From Cohnella caldifontis (GTDB lineage Bacteria > Bacillota > Bacilli > Paenibacillales > Paenibacillaceae): 64,000 nt of DNA. Where the stretch lies: positions 62,001-126,000 of the forward strand of contig NZ_JAQZSJ010000015.1 of the NCBI RefSeq assembly GCF_029360585.1. The letters run 5' to 3'. The translations under genes and the position numbers were made by a program. Positions within the stretch are counted from its first letter, which is position 1. Each line of letters begins with the position of its first letter. Below the pieces are notes generated by a model. The model searched no databases, was not told the origin of the DNA, and saw nothing but the letters and a program-made list of their open reading frames with translations. This document shows, one piece after another, positions 1-8,700 of this stretch.

Positions 1-449
1 GCTACCCGCGCGCCCGCGGCCTCGAGGGCCCGCTTCTCGCGGAGCCGGTGCTGCGTGGTGTACAGCAGCGCGCTTCCTTGCGGCACGTACGACTCCGATT
101 CCAGCATCGCCGCCACGTCGGCGTCCACGTTCTCGAACTCGTACGTGATCACGTCCGACCGGCGGGCCAGCTCGCGGGCCGCTTCCCGGTCCGAGTACGC
201 CGCGACGATCTGACTGGCCGTCTGGCCGCAAGGCGAATCCGGCGTCGGATCCAGCGCGACGAAACGGTAGCCCATGCGGCTTCCGGCATGCGCGAGCATC
301 CGTCCCAGCTGCCCGCCGCCCAACACGCCGATCGTGGCTCCGGGCAGGATCCTCCGCGGGGGAAGCGTCGGCTCGCAGCCATCGACTCCGCACGCCGCGC
401 CTTCCGGCGCGCCTCCCATCCAATCGTCCAGCCGTTTCAGTCCGCTCAT
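1..449 (-). CDS. purK: N5-carboxyaminoimidazole ribonucleotide synthase, 5' part only
   Basis: ATP-dependent carboxylation of AIR to N5-CAIR in de novo purine synthesis. Only about the first 149 codons lie in the window; the gene runs off the left edge. Reading the minus strand from the ATG at 449, the protein has an N-terminal extension of about 30 residues and then a Rossmann-like start ([14 protein letters not shown]) followed by GYRFVALDP, the usual beginning of PurK in the ATP-grasp superfamily. Its ATG overlaps the purE stop in an ATGA (446-449), so the two are translationally coupled as in the Bacillales purEK operon. The ATP-grasp core is outside the window. Confidence 0.9.
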   Translation of the reverse strand, partial: MSGLKRLDDWMGGAPEGAACGVDGCEPTLPPRRILPGATIGVLGGGQLGRMLAHAGSRMGYRFVALDPTPDSPCGQTASQIVAAYSDREAARELARRSDVITYEFENVDADVAAMLESESYVPQGSALLYTTQHRLREKRALEAAGARV

Positions 450-928
450 GGCAGCTCTCCTTCCAGCACTTCCCGGGTGATCCGCTCCCTCCTGGCTTTC
501 AGCCGTTCGCGAACCTGCGGATCGAACGCTCCCACGATTTGGGCGGCCAGCAGGCCGGCGTTCGTCGCGCCCGCCTGCCCGATCGCGACCGTCGCGACCG
601 GGATCCCGCCGGGCATCTGCACGATCGAAAGCAAGGAGTCGAGGCCGTTCAGCGCCTTCGATTGCACCGGCACGCCGATGACGGGAAGCACGGTTTTGGC
701 CGCGACCATGCCCGGCAAATGCGCCGCGCCGCCGGCGCCCGCGACGATGACCTTGAGTCCCCTGGACTCGGCCGTCTCCGCGTACTCGAACATGAGATCG
801 GGCGTCCGGTGCGCGGAAACGACCTTTTTCTCATACGGCACGCCTAACTCTTCCAACACGTCGCAAGCTTTCTTCATCGTCTCCCAATCCGACGTGCTGC
901 CCATGATGACGCCGACGAGCACCGACAT
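446..928 (-). CDS. purE: N5-carboxyaminoimidazole ribonucleotide mutase PurE
   Basis: Class I PurE, about 160 aa, converts N5-CAIR to CAIR in purine synthesis, the step after PurK. The N-terminus [11 protein letters not shown] is the phosphate-binding signature of the family, followed by SAHRTPD (catalytic His) and [12 protein letters not shown]; length matches the family. An in-frame ATG also exists at 940, but the G-rich Shine-Dalgarno stretch (941-945) abuts it, so the ATG at 928 is preferred. First gene of the operon, coupled to purK by ATGA. Expression is probably under the PurR-type boxes and guanine riboswitch upstream. Confidence 0.95.
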   Translation of the reverse strand: MSVLVGVIMGSTSDWETMKKACDVLEELGVPYEKKVVSAHRTPDLMFEYAETAESRGLKVIVAGAGGAAHLPGMVAAKTVLPVIGVPVQSKALNGLDSLLSIVQMPGGIPVATVAIGQAGATNAGLLAAQIVGAFDPQVRERLKARRERITREVLEGELP

Positions 929-1130
929 GATTCCACACATCCCCCGTTAGTTAATGTGGCTGAATGCACCCGGATAAAGCAAAAAAAGGACGACGGGTAT
1001 ACTTTCATGTTACCCTATCGGCCCTTTTCTTCTCCATTTCGAGGCAATTCAGCCCAAGCGGCGACGACGAAAGAACGGATCCGCCGTCGATTCGGGGATC
1101 CGCGCCTTCCGATTTGCCGAGGGCGATTTG

Positions 1131-1200
1131 CCGCGTAGTCCGGAAATTCCGGTTTCCGGGTAGAGACACTCGGGCCGATTCCCGAGTATATACGCGTTTC
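1131..1200 (-). promoter_or_regulatory. Guanine-type purine riboswitch (purE leader)
   Basis: Reading the minus strand, P1 arms GCGTA and TACGC enclose a P2 hairpin (CTCGGG/CCCGAG, loop AATCGG), the conserved linker GTCTCTACC and a P3 hairpin (CCGGAAA/TTTCCGG). The 3' junction reads GACTACG; the C in this position specifies guanine/hypoxanthine rather than adenine. About 200 nt separate it from the purE start. A weak GGGTA/TACCC hairpin followed by a T-run near 1000-1025 may be the expression platform, but I am not certain of it. Confidence 0.93.
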
Positions 1201-1246
1201 CCGCTTGATTCCGTTCGAACGAATAATGGCACTTTAGACGCTCTTA

Positions 1247-1275
1247 AGTGTACCTTATACCTATAGGAATGTCAA
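1247..1275 (-). promoter_or_regulatory. Promoter of purEK
   Basis: On the minus strand a perfect -35 TTGACA (1275-1270), 17-base spacer and -10 TACACT (1252-1247) place the start just upstream of the guanine riboswitch, consistent with a riboswitch-bearing leader. Confidence 0.65.
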
Positions 1276-1281
1276 TCAAAG

Positions 1282-1318
1282 ACGAACGCTTTTAGGCTTA
1301 AAAAATACAAATGTTCGG
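1282..1318. promoter_or_regulatory. Candidate PurR operator (two inward-facing PurBoxes) at purE
   Basis: ACGAACG at 1282-1288 faces TGTTCGG at 1312-1318 (read on the minus strand as CCGAACATTT), just upstream of the purE -35. B. subtilis PurR binds paired, oppositely oriented PurBoxes with a central CGAA. The CGAA-to-TTCG span is 35 bp (1283-1317), identical to the pair upstream of the purine permease at 15429-15463. Confidence 0.6.
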
Positions 1319-1477
1319 ATTTAGATGAATCCGCTAAGCCGCTGCAATTTGCCCGAAGCCGTGTCGATAATAACGGTAGCTGCTTTCTAAGCGACAGCAA
1401 CCGACATTTTCATTCTCTCTTCTATAGTACAATGGATTTATCCAATCGCCGAACATCGGCATCCGGGGTGTTGCGGC

Positions 1478-2884
1478 TTGATCCTTATGTTTCTGTACAT
1501 GATGATTATCGTAGCGAATTTCGTTCGCGACCGAAACGAACCCGTCAAATGGTTCATTTCGGTCTTGTCGGTTGGCTGCCTGGCGATCCTCGTCTCCTAC
1601 ATCCTGCCGGACGATATCCTGCCGGCCGTTTCGCCCTACCTGAGCCCGCGGACGGTCGAATTCCTGCGCGGGTTAAAGCCGTTGTCCGACTTTGCCGGCT
1701 ACACTTATACGCCATACGGCACCTTGATGTTCGCCATCACGTATTCGGGCCCGGTTGCCAGGCGGACGAAGCGAACGCTCGCGTTCGCGCTGCTCGCTCC
1801 GATCGTCTATATGCTGTTCACGACGCCTCTTACCGTCGAGGACGGCATGAATTACGCCTTTTTCGGCTCATGGGCGCTGCTGTATCATATGGTTTCCGCC
1901 TATTTCCTGGTGCGCGCGACGGTGAACGAACCTTCCAAAGCCAACCGCGTCCAGAAAATTCTCGTCACCTTCCTGATCTTATCGCCGGAATTTTTCAACA
2001 TCCTGTTCAATATTTTCCCCCGCGCTTTCCACGCAAGCGGGAATTGGCGCGCTTTTTTCACCCCGTTCGCCGCGGCGGCTTTGGTTTTCACCGGGTACAG
2101 CGTCTACCGTTACGGGGTGTTCGGCATTCGCATCCGATTCGAGAAGCATGTATTCAATAACACGTTCGAAGCGTTGGCCCGCAACAGGGGCGCCATGAAC
2201 CACCTCATGAAAAACCGGTTGACCAACATGACGATTCTCGCGCGGAAGGTCAAGGAGGAAGCGGCGAATCCGGACCGTCCGAACATCGTTCGCGACTTGG
2301 ATTTGATGGTGGAAGAAATGGACCGTTTGAACCGGATGATCGCGCGCATGCAGAAGCAGTTGGAAGAAGTCACCCTCGACAAAAAGCCGAACCGGCTGGC
2401 GGACGTCATCGAGCTGGCGATCCGGTCCAACGACGGGTTCATTCACAGCAAAGGGGTAACGGTGCGTTTCGAGGAGTCGGCCGATTTGACGCTGCCATGC
2501 GATTCCTTGCACTTGCAAGAAGCGCTGGGCAACATGATCCGCAACGCGATCGAGGCGATGAAGCCGGGAGAGGGCGTCCTCACGATCCGCATCGTGAAGA
2601 AAACCAGGTCCGTCGACCTTTTGCTGAAAGATAACGGCACCGGGATCGCGAAGAAAGAACAGGCCCGCATTTTCGATCCCTTCTATTCGACCAAGCATGG
2701 AGAGCATAATTTCGGGCTGGGCCTGCCCTACGCCAGAATGGTCGCGCAGAAGCACGGCGGGGATCTGCTGGTGAACAGCGAAGAAGGGCAAGGCACGGAA
2801 TTCACGTTGAGGCTTCCGCTGGATACGGCGCGGTGGAACGGGAAATTCGCAAGCAAGCGGGCTCTGCGCCAAACGCAGGGTTAG
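1478..2884 (+). CDS. Sensor histidine kinase with seven-helix membrane sensor
   Basis: 468 aa. Residues 1 to about 220 form seven hydrophobic segments with short loops and no large extracellular domain, ending in YGVFGIRIRFEK. The cytoplasmic part has a non-canonical dimerisation/phosphoacceptor segment (NHLMKNRLTNM, near residue 245) and a GHKL ATPase domain: N-box NMIRNAIEAM, G1 box DNGTGI, F-box FDPFYSTKHG and G2 GLGLPYA. The TTG start at 1478 follows a GGGGTG stretch 8 bases upstream. A response regulator begins 16 bp downstream, so the two form a two-component operon. It is a clear paralogue of the kinase at 4161-5573. The stimulus is unknown; the lack of an extracellular domain suggests an intramembrane or lipid-facing signal. 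Confidence 0.88.
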   Translation: MILMFLYMMIIVANFVRDRNEPVKWFISVLSVGCLAILVSYILPDDILPAVSPYLSPRTVEFLRGLKPLSDFAGYTYTPYGTLMFAITYSGPVARRTKRTLAFALLAPIVYMLFTTPLTVEDGMNYAFFGSWALLYHMVSAYFLVRATVNEPSKANRVQKILVTFLILSPEFFNILFNIFPRAFHASGNWRAFFTPFAAAALVFTGYSVYRYGVFGIRIRFEKHVFNNTFEALARNRGAMNHLMKNRLTNMTILARKVKEEAANPDRPNIVRDLDLMVEEMDRLNRMIARMQKQLEEVTLDKKPNRLADVIELAIRSNDGFIHSKGVTVRFEESADLTLPCDSLHLQEALGNMIRNAIEAMKPGEGVLTIRIVKKTRSVDLLLKDNGTGIAKKEQARIFDPFYSTKHGEHNFGLGLPYARMVAQKHGGDLLVNSEEGQGTEFTLRLPLDTARWNGKFASKRALRQTQG

Positions 2885-2900
2885 GAGGGGCTCATCCGGA

Positions 2901-3587
2901 ATGGAAACGAAGCATAACATCCGCGTATTCGTCTGCGAAGACGATAAGGTCTATACGCGCCTGCTATTGGAGCGCCTGGGCAAGGAGCCCGATCTCGAAC
3001 TCGCCGGCACCGCCGTCAGCCGGGAGACGCTGGCGCATGCGGCCGAATCCGCGGCGTTCGACGTGCTGCTGCTCGATCTGAATTTGGCCGACAAGCAGAT
3101 GGAGGGACTGGAAATCGCGCTCGATTTCCGCAACCGCTATCCCGGGCTCAAGGTCATCGTCCTTTCCTCCATCGAGGACGAGGAGATTGTCTCCCACATG
3201 CTCGGATTCGGCGGCGTCGCGAATTACATCACCAAAGAGTTCCTGGACGATATCCCCGCCTCCGTTCGGTCGGCCTACTTCGGCCGTTCCGGCATCCACC
3301 ACTCCGCCGCCCCGAAGGTGCTGAGCGTGCTCGGCGCGCAGCAGCAGCAGGAATTGAAAAAAAAGATCTCGCCGAAACAGCTTCAAATTCTGAAGCTGCT
3401 CGACTCCGGTTACAACCGTCGGGAAATATCCGACATGCTGTTTTACAGCGAATATACGATCAATAACGAGCTGTGCAAAGTGTCTTCGGCGCTGAAAGGG
3501 AAGTTTCCGTATCTGGAGTGGCTGCGGCTGAAGAAGCACAACTCCAAGGAAATTCTGGAGCTCGCCAAGCAGCTTCATCTGATTTGA
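2901..3587 (+). CDS. Response regulator, receiver plus LuxR/NarL-type HTH
   Basis: 228 aa. The N-terminal receiver domain (residues 1 to about 125) shows the acidic pair FVCEDD, the phosphoacceptor Asp in VLLLDLNLAD and the conserved Ser/Lys switch positions (VLSSIED, YITKEF). The C-terminal region from about residue 152 (ISPKQLQILKLLDSG, then REISDMLFYSEYTINNEL) matches a LuxR/GerE four-helix DNA-binding domain in a divergent form. It lies 16 bp after the first sensor kinase and should be its partner, possibly also that of the second kinase, which has no regulator of its own. The dyads at 3600-3623 and 5655-5678 are the natural candidate binding sites (inference). Confidence 0.88.
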   Translation: METKHNIRVFVCEDDKVYTRLLLERLGKEPDLELAGTAVSRETLAHAAESAAFDVLLLDLNLADKQMEGLEIALDFRNRYPGLKVIVLSSIEDEEIVSHMLGFGGVANYITKEFLDDIPASVRSAYFGRSGIHHSAAPKVLSVLGAQQQQELKKKISPKQLQILKLLDSGYNRREISDMLFYSEYTINNELCKVSSALKGKFPYLEWLRLKKHNSKEILELAKQLHLI

Positions 3588-3599
3588 CGATGGAAAGCG

Positions 3600-3649
3600 A
3601 ACTACCTGCGAATTCGAGTAGTTTTCCGTTTCCCCTTCTCTGCTATGAT
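3600..3649 (+). promoter_or_regulatory. Dyad operator and extended -10 promoter of the GNAT gene
   Basis: AACTAC (3600-3605), a 12-base spacer and GTAGTT (3618-3623) form a 6-12-6 inverted repeat. Twenty bases after the right arm is an extended -10, TGCTATGAT (hexamer 3644-3649). The -35 position reads GTTTTC, a poor match, and overlaps the right arm, which suits an activator-dependent promoter. The same layout occurs at 5655-5704. Confidence 0.6.
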
Positions 3650-3683
3650 CGGCTTTGACCGAACACCGCAAGGAGGGGATTCC

Positions 3684-4136
3684 TTGAAAATCGTACAAGC
3701 GGCCGCAGGCGACACGGAGGAGATCCTCTCGGTTCAAGCTCGCCATTTCGCTTGCGAACCGGGATTGTCGGCGATTCAGAGTATGGAGAACGCGTGGTCC
3801 ATCGAGCATAGCCTGAAAACGCGCATCTGGCTGAAAGCCGAACGGCGCGGCGGTATCGCCGGAGTGGTGAGAGGGCAGGATCGCGGCCGGATCGTTTACG
3901 TCGACGCCTTATGGGTGCCGGATTTCGCGCGCCGAACGGAACTGTGCGTGCTCCTGCTCGGGGAGCTGGAGGGCCGGTTTCCGAACCGCGCGACGTTCCA
4001 CGTGCGAGCGGCGCATAGGAACGCGAAATGCTTCGACGTGTACAAGAAGGCGGGTTACGAGGCGTTCTACGAAGAGCGGAAAGAGAACGGCATCCTGCTG
4101 AGGCTGTACGAAAAGCGCCTGATCGCTCCCCCATGA
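3684..4136 (+). CDS. GNAT-family N-acetyltransferase
   Basis: 150 aa from a TTG at 3684 preceded by AAGGAGG at 3670-3676; the ATG at 3645 lies upstream of that site, inside the promoter, and is rejected. The fold follows the GNAT pattern: an N-terminal strand KIVQAAAGD, the central strand RIVYVDALWVP with pantetheine-binding beta-4, and a C-terminal FDVYKKAGYE-type strand typical of acetyl-CoA acetyltransferases. The substrate cannot be deduced. The gene has its own operator-bearing promoter shared in design with the SLH protein at 5743, so it probably belongs to the two-component regulon. It converges on the second kinase, with only 24 bp between stops. Confidence 0.8.
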   Translation: MKIVQAAAGDTEEILSVQARHFACEPGLSAIQSMENAWSIEHSLKTRIWLKAERRGGIAGVVRGQDRGRIVYVDALWVPDFARRTELCVLLLGELEGRFPNRATFHVRAAHRNAKCFDVYKKAGYEAFYEERKENGILLRLYEKRLIAPP

Positions 4137-4160
4137 CCTTACTCGGGATTCAATCCCATC

Positions 4161-5573
4161 TCAAATCGTGCGGGCGGCGTTCCGGCTCTCCCTCTCCTGT
4201 ATTCGAAGCTCGCTTACGATCCGCCGCGGCGGAAATAAAATCCGTACGGCCGTCCCTTCGCCGGGGCGGCTGGAGATTTGCAGCGAACCGTTATGCTTTT
4301 CGACAACCAAATAGCAGTATGTAAGGCCGAGACCGAAATTATCGGATCGGTCTTTCGTCGTATAGAAGGGCTCCATGATTTTGCCGAGCTGCTCTGCCGC
4401 GATTCCCGCCCCGTTGTCCCGAACCTCCAGCGCCATGCCTTTGCCTGCCGGCTCGGCCGCGATGCGGATTTCCCCGCCCTTCTCCGGCAGCGCGTCCAGC
4501 GCGTTATGGAGCAGGTTGACGATCGTCTCGCGCAGATGCGAGCGGTCGCCGAATATCGCCGCGTCGTCCGGCATCTCCATGCGAACGTTCGCCTTCTTCT
4601 CGCTGCGGTACAGCGCGCAAGCGTTAACCGCGTCTTGAACGATTTCGCCCAAGCGGCAAACTTGTTCGTTTAACAGAATCGATTCGGTGCGTTGTTGGAT
4701 GTGCAGGATCGTCTCCAATACCCGCCGCGTTTCCGCATGAATCTGCGCCACGTCTTCCCGGACGGTGCCGTTGGCCGCCATGCCCGGCTGCTCGAGAATC
4801 TGCTTGGCCAGCAGGTCGATGTTCGTCAGCCGGTTTTTGATCGAATGGTGCAGCAGCGCCGTACCGCTCGTCACGGACCGGAACGTGCTCATCACGACTT
4901 GCCGCTCCAGCCTGAGCTTGATGCCGAGAATCCCCGATCTGGAAATGACGACGAGGAACAGAACGAACGTTGCGATCACGATCAGCAGTATCGTATCCGA
5001 CCATTCCGCCCAGTTTTCCACGATCTCGGAGGCGTAATGGAAAACGAGCAAGGCCAGAATGTTCGGAATGATGATGAGCGCTTCGGCGATTTTTTTGTTT
5101 TTCGGCCGGTTTTGCCGTTTTCCGAACGCGCCCGCCGTCATAAGCGCCGAGGATACGACCAGATAGAGCGGTGTCCAGGCGAGAAAGTACGGATCGTCCA
5201 GGTTCAGCGCGCCGCCGCGAAGCGAAAATACCGTGCACGCGGGAGGGAGAAGCAGCCAAAGCCCCATCCTCATGCGCGTTCGTTCCGAGAAGAAGCCGGA
5301 ATAAGCGATGGCAGCCATAAGGAAGGCGTAAGGGATGCCGGTCTCCTGCACGAAAAACAAGATGAGCCGCCCGATCCGAACGGCCTCGGCCCCCGTGCTC
5401 CAGCCCCGATCCTTCATAAAGGGAAGAAGCTTGGTATGGATATATTCCGTCACCTCGAACAGACTGGCGCAGAACAAACAGACGGCGGACCACAACTTGA
5501 CTTCGTCTTTCCGGTCTTTCATGAGAATGACCGCGAACAGCAGCTTCACGGAAAACACGGCTAATTTCGACAT
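4161..5573 (-). CDS. Second seven-helix sensor histidine kinase
   Basis: 470 aa, on the strand opposite to the rest of the island. The ATG at 5573 follows AAGGGG by six bases and is preferred over the start at 5588. Seven hydrophobic segments occupy about residues 1-225 and end in GILGIKLRLERQ, matching the paralogue at 1478. The phosphoacceptor segment reads LLHHSIKNRLTNIDLL, followed by an ATPase domain with NLLHNALDAL, DNGAGI, EPFYTTKDRSDNFGLGL. No response regulator is adjacent on this strand, so it is either an auxiliary kinase for the regulator at 2901 or a modulator of it. The divergent region it shares with the 5743 gene carries three AACTAC/GTAGTT half-sites. Confidence 0.88.
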   Translation of the reverse strand: MSKLAVFSVKLLFAVILMKDRKDEVKLWSAVCLFCASLFEVTEYIHTKLLPFMKDRGWSTGAEAVRIGRLILFFVQETGIPYAFLMAAIAYSGFFSERTRMRMGLWLLLPPACTVFSLRGGALNLDDPYFLAWTPLYLVVSSALMTAGAFGKRQNRPKNKKIAEALIIIPNILALLVFHYASEIVENWAEWSDTILLIVIATFVLFLVVISRSGILGIKLRLERQVVMSTFRSVTSGTALLHHSIKNRLTNIDLLAKQILEQPGMAANGTVREDVAQIHAETRRVLETILHIQQRTESILLNEQVCRLGEIVQDAVNACALYRSEKKANVRMEMPDDAAIFGDRSHLRETIVNLLHNALDALPEKGGEIRIAAEPAGKGMALEVRDNGAGIAAEQLGKIMEPFYTTKDRSDNFGLGLTYCYLVVEKHNGSLQISSRPGEGTAVRILFPPRRIVSELRIQERESRNAARTI

Positions 5574-5619
5574 AGGCTTCCCCTTCATTCCGACCGGCGT
5601 CCAATTTTTTCCTGCGCTT

Positions 5620-5625
5620 ATTTTA
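5620..5625 (-). promoter_or_regulatory. Extended -10 of the second kinase promoter
   Basis: Minus strand TGGTAAAAT (hexamer 5625-5620) lies 46 bases upstream of the 5573 start. No good -35 is present (GAAAAT at the expected position), and the AACTAC half-site at 5633-5638 sits inside the promoter spacer. Confidence 0.4.
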
Positions 5626-5632
5626 CCATAGG

Positions 5633-5704
5633 AACTACCTGCATTTTCGAGAGGAACTACCTACATTTTCGAGTAGTTTTCTTTGCCTCCTTTCCTGCTA
5701 TCAT
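5633..5704 (+). promoter_or_regulatory. Operator array and extended -10 promoter of the first FG-GAP/SLH gene
   Basis: Half-site AACTAC at 5633-5638 is repeated 22 bp on at 5655-5660, and the second copy pairs with GTAGTT at 5673-5678 across a 12-base spacer. Twenty bases after the right arm is an extended -10, TGCTATCAT (hexamer 5699-5704). The -35 position is GTTTTC, as in the GNAT promoter. A 22-bp direct spacing is about two helical turns, so cooperative binding is plausible. Confidence 0.62.
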
Positions 5705-5742
5705 CGGTTTGAAATCGCAGCGGAAGGAGCTGAAAACATACA

Positions 5743-8700
5743 ATGTTGCAAAAATGGAGGAAACGTCTGCGCATCTGGATAGGCGTCGGATTAGGCGCGT
5801 TGCTGCTCGTCGCGGCGCCGATGAATGTCTTCGCGTCGGGAGCGTTGTTTCACGGCGCGCCCCACGACCCGGCCGGCGCCGATCCGACCTCCGTCGCCAT
5901 AGGCGACTTCAACGGGGACGGCAAGGCGGATTTGGCCGTGGCGAACGAAGGTGCGGGCAACGTTTCGATCCTGCTCGGGAACGGCGACGGAACTTATTTG
6001 CCGGCAACCGACTATGCCGTCGGCGGAATCGGTTCGTCGCCGAGTTCCGTGGCGACTGGGGACTTCAACGCAGACGGCGCAACGGACTTGGCCGTGGCCG
6101 ACGCCGGATTGGACCAGGTATTCGTCCTGATCGGCAACGCGATTAACGGCCATGGGGACGGAACGTTCCTGCCGGCAGCCGGATATGGGGCGGGCGACAT
6201 GCCCCAATACGCAGCCGTAGGAGACTTCAACGCAGACGGCGCTTCGGACTTGGCCGTCGCCAACGGCGCTTCGAACAACGTGTCGGTTTTATTGGGAAAC
6301 GTGACAAGCGGAACGGCGGATGGGACATTCGGCAGCCAGACGGTTGTTAGCGCGGGCAGCTTCCCCCACGGAATCGCCGTCGGCGACTTCGACCATGACG
6401 GGTATGACGATCTAGCCGTCGCCAACACGGGCGATGCGATGGTCCTGTTGAACGATTACGCCAACACGGGCTCGTTCCAAGCGCCGGTCTCCTATTCCAA
6501 CGGCGCTCCGGCAGCCTCGGTTGCGATTGCGGAGTTCAACGGAGACACCATCCCGGATTTGGCTCTCGTGAGCGTATTGGGCGTTACGATTTTCCCGGGC
6601 AATTCCGACGGTTCGTTCGATACCGTGAATAAAATCGACAACTGGACGGAAACCCCGCTTTGGGCGAACGCGGTCGGGGACTTTAATGGAGACGGAAGGC
6701 CGGATCTCGCCGTTACGAACAATTTCGACAACAGCGTAACCGTTCTGCTCGGCGACGGAGCAGGCGCATTCGCGACGGACAGAACGAACAATTATATCCT
6801 GAACGAGCAAGTGGATTCGCAGCCCCTTTCCGTAGCCTCGGGCGATCTCGATGGAGACGGGAAGGCCGATCTGGCCGTCGCCCACTATGGGACGGACGAG
6901 ATCTCCACCTTGTTGGGGAATGGAGACGGAACTTTGCAAGCCCCCGTCTCGTACGGCCTATTCAACGGTCCGGCGGCCATCGCCTTCGCCGATTTCACCG
7001 GCGACGGCAACGCCGATTTGGCCGTGGCCAACAGCCACTCGCACAAGGTGTCTCTCCTGTGGGGCAACGGCGACGGGACCTTCCGACCCGGGGCGGAGTT
7101 GGCGCTGCTGGATTCCAGCGCTTATTTGTTATCGCTGGCCGTCGGCAATTTCGATCAGGACGCCGCGGGACATTGGGATCTGGCCGTCGGCTATAAAAAC
7201 CCTTTTACGAGCGAGGGGTATGTCACGATCTTTCTCGGCAACGGAAACGGGACGTTTCAAAGCGAAAAAACGCCCGTATGGCTTGGAACTAACGTGGACC
7301 CGAACTCCCTTGCCGTCGTCGACTGGTTCAAAGGCGGGAGTCCGGAGATCGCCTACGTCGACTCCCTTAACCAATCCGTCAACTTCCTGAACTGGGACTC
7401 GGTCGCAGGCAATTATTTCGCATTCGGCTCTTATCCGACAGGTTCCAACCCAGGTCCCGTTATTGCCGGCGACTTCGATTCGGACGGCAATCCGGATCTA
7501 GCGGCAGCCAATAAGGGATCCGATAACGTAACGGTTCTGCTCGGAAAAGGGGATTCCAACTTGAAAAGCAGCGCCGACTTCCCCGCGGGAAACAATCCGG
7601 TATCCCTCGCCGCGAACGATTTCAATCAGGACGGCGTTCCGGATTTGGCCGTGGCCGACAGCGGATCGAAAGACGTCTCGATCTTGCTCGGCAACAAGAC
7701 GAATGGAGCGGCGGACGGGTCGTTCACGCTGCAGCCCGCGGCTAATCCGGTCGGACCGGCAGGTTCTTATCCGGCATCCATCGCCGCAGCCGATTTCAAT
7801 GGCGACGGGAACCCGGATGTCGCCGTCGCCAACTACAATGCCCTCCCGTTTCATGACGTGTCCGTCCTGCTGGGCAACGGCGACGGCACTTTCCAGGCCG
7901 CTGCCGACTACGGCTTCGGCCCGGCCAACGCCGCAGCCGATTCGAGTGCCGTTGCCGCCGCAGACCTGAACGGTGACGGAAAATCGGAGCTGGCCGTTGC
8001 CAACTTCGGTTTGGATCGCGTAGTCGTCTTGACGACGACATCGCATGGGGGGCTCCTGTCGTTTCCGTCGGCCGCCATCGGCGCCTATGAGAACAGCGGC
8101 AGCGCTACGGTCACGGTGATGCGCACCGGCAGCACGCAAGGGGCGATCACGGTGCAGTACGCCACTTACGATGGAACAGCGCACGCTGGCAACGACTATA
8201 CGGCGACTGCCGGCACGCTATCTTTCGGTGACGGGCAGGCAAGTCAATCGTTCACGATTCCGCTGAACGACGATAACGTCTATCAAGGCAACCGGACGGT
8301 CAACATCCAACTGAGCCATCCGTCGTCCAACGCCGGGCTCGGCCTGCCGTCGGCAGCGGTGCTGACGATCCTGGACAACGAGACGCCTCCGAGTCCGACG
8401 AGTTCGGGAGGCTCTTACGGCCCTCCCGTAAATCCGGATCGTTTGCAGTTCCAATCGGACGCGTATCGTGCGAACAAGAGCAGCGGCAGCGCAACGGTAA
8501 CCGTCGTCCGGAGCGGAGGCAGCCTAGGCACGGATAGCGTGCAATTCGCGACTGCGGACGGCACCGCCGTCGCCGGGACGGATTACACGGCTACGAGCGG
8601 CACGCTGACGTTCGGCAACGGGGAAACGAGCAAAACGTTCGAAATCCCCTTCAGCAAAACATCCGCGACCAAAGGCGACAAGACGGTGAATATCAAACTC

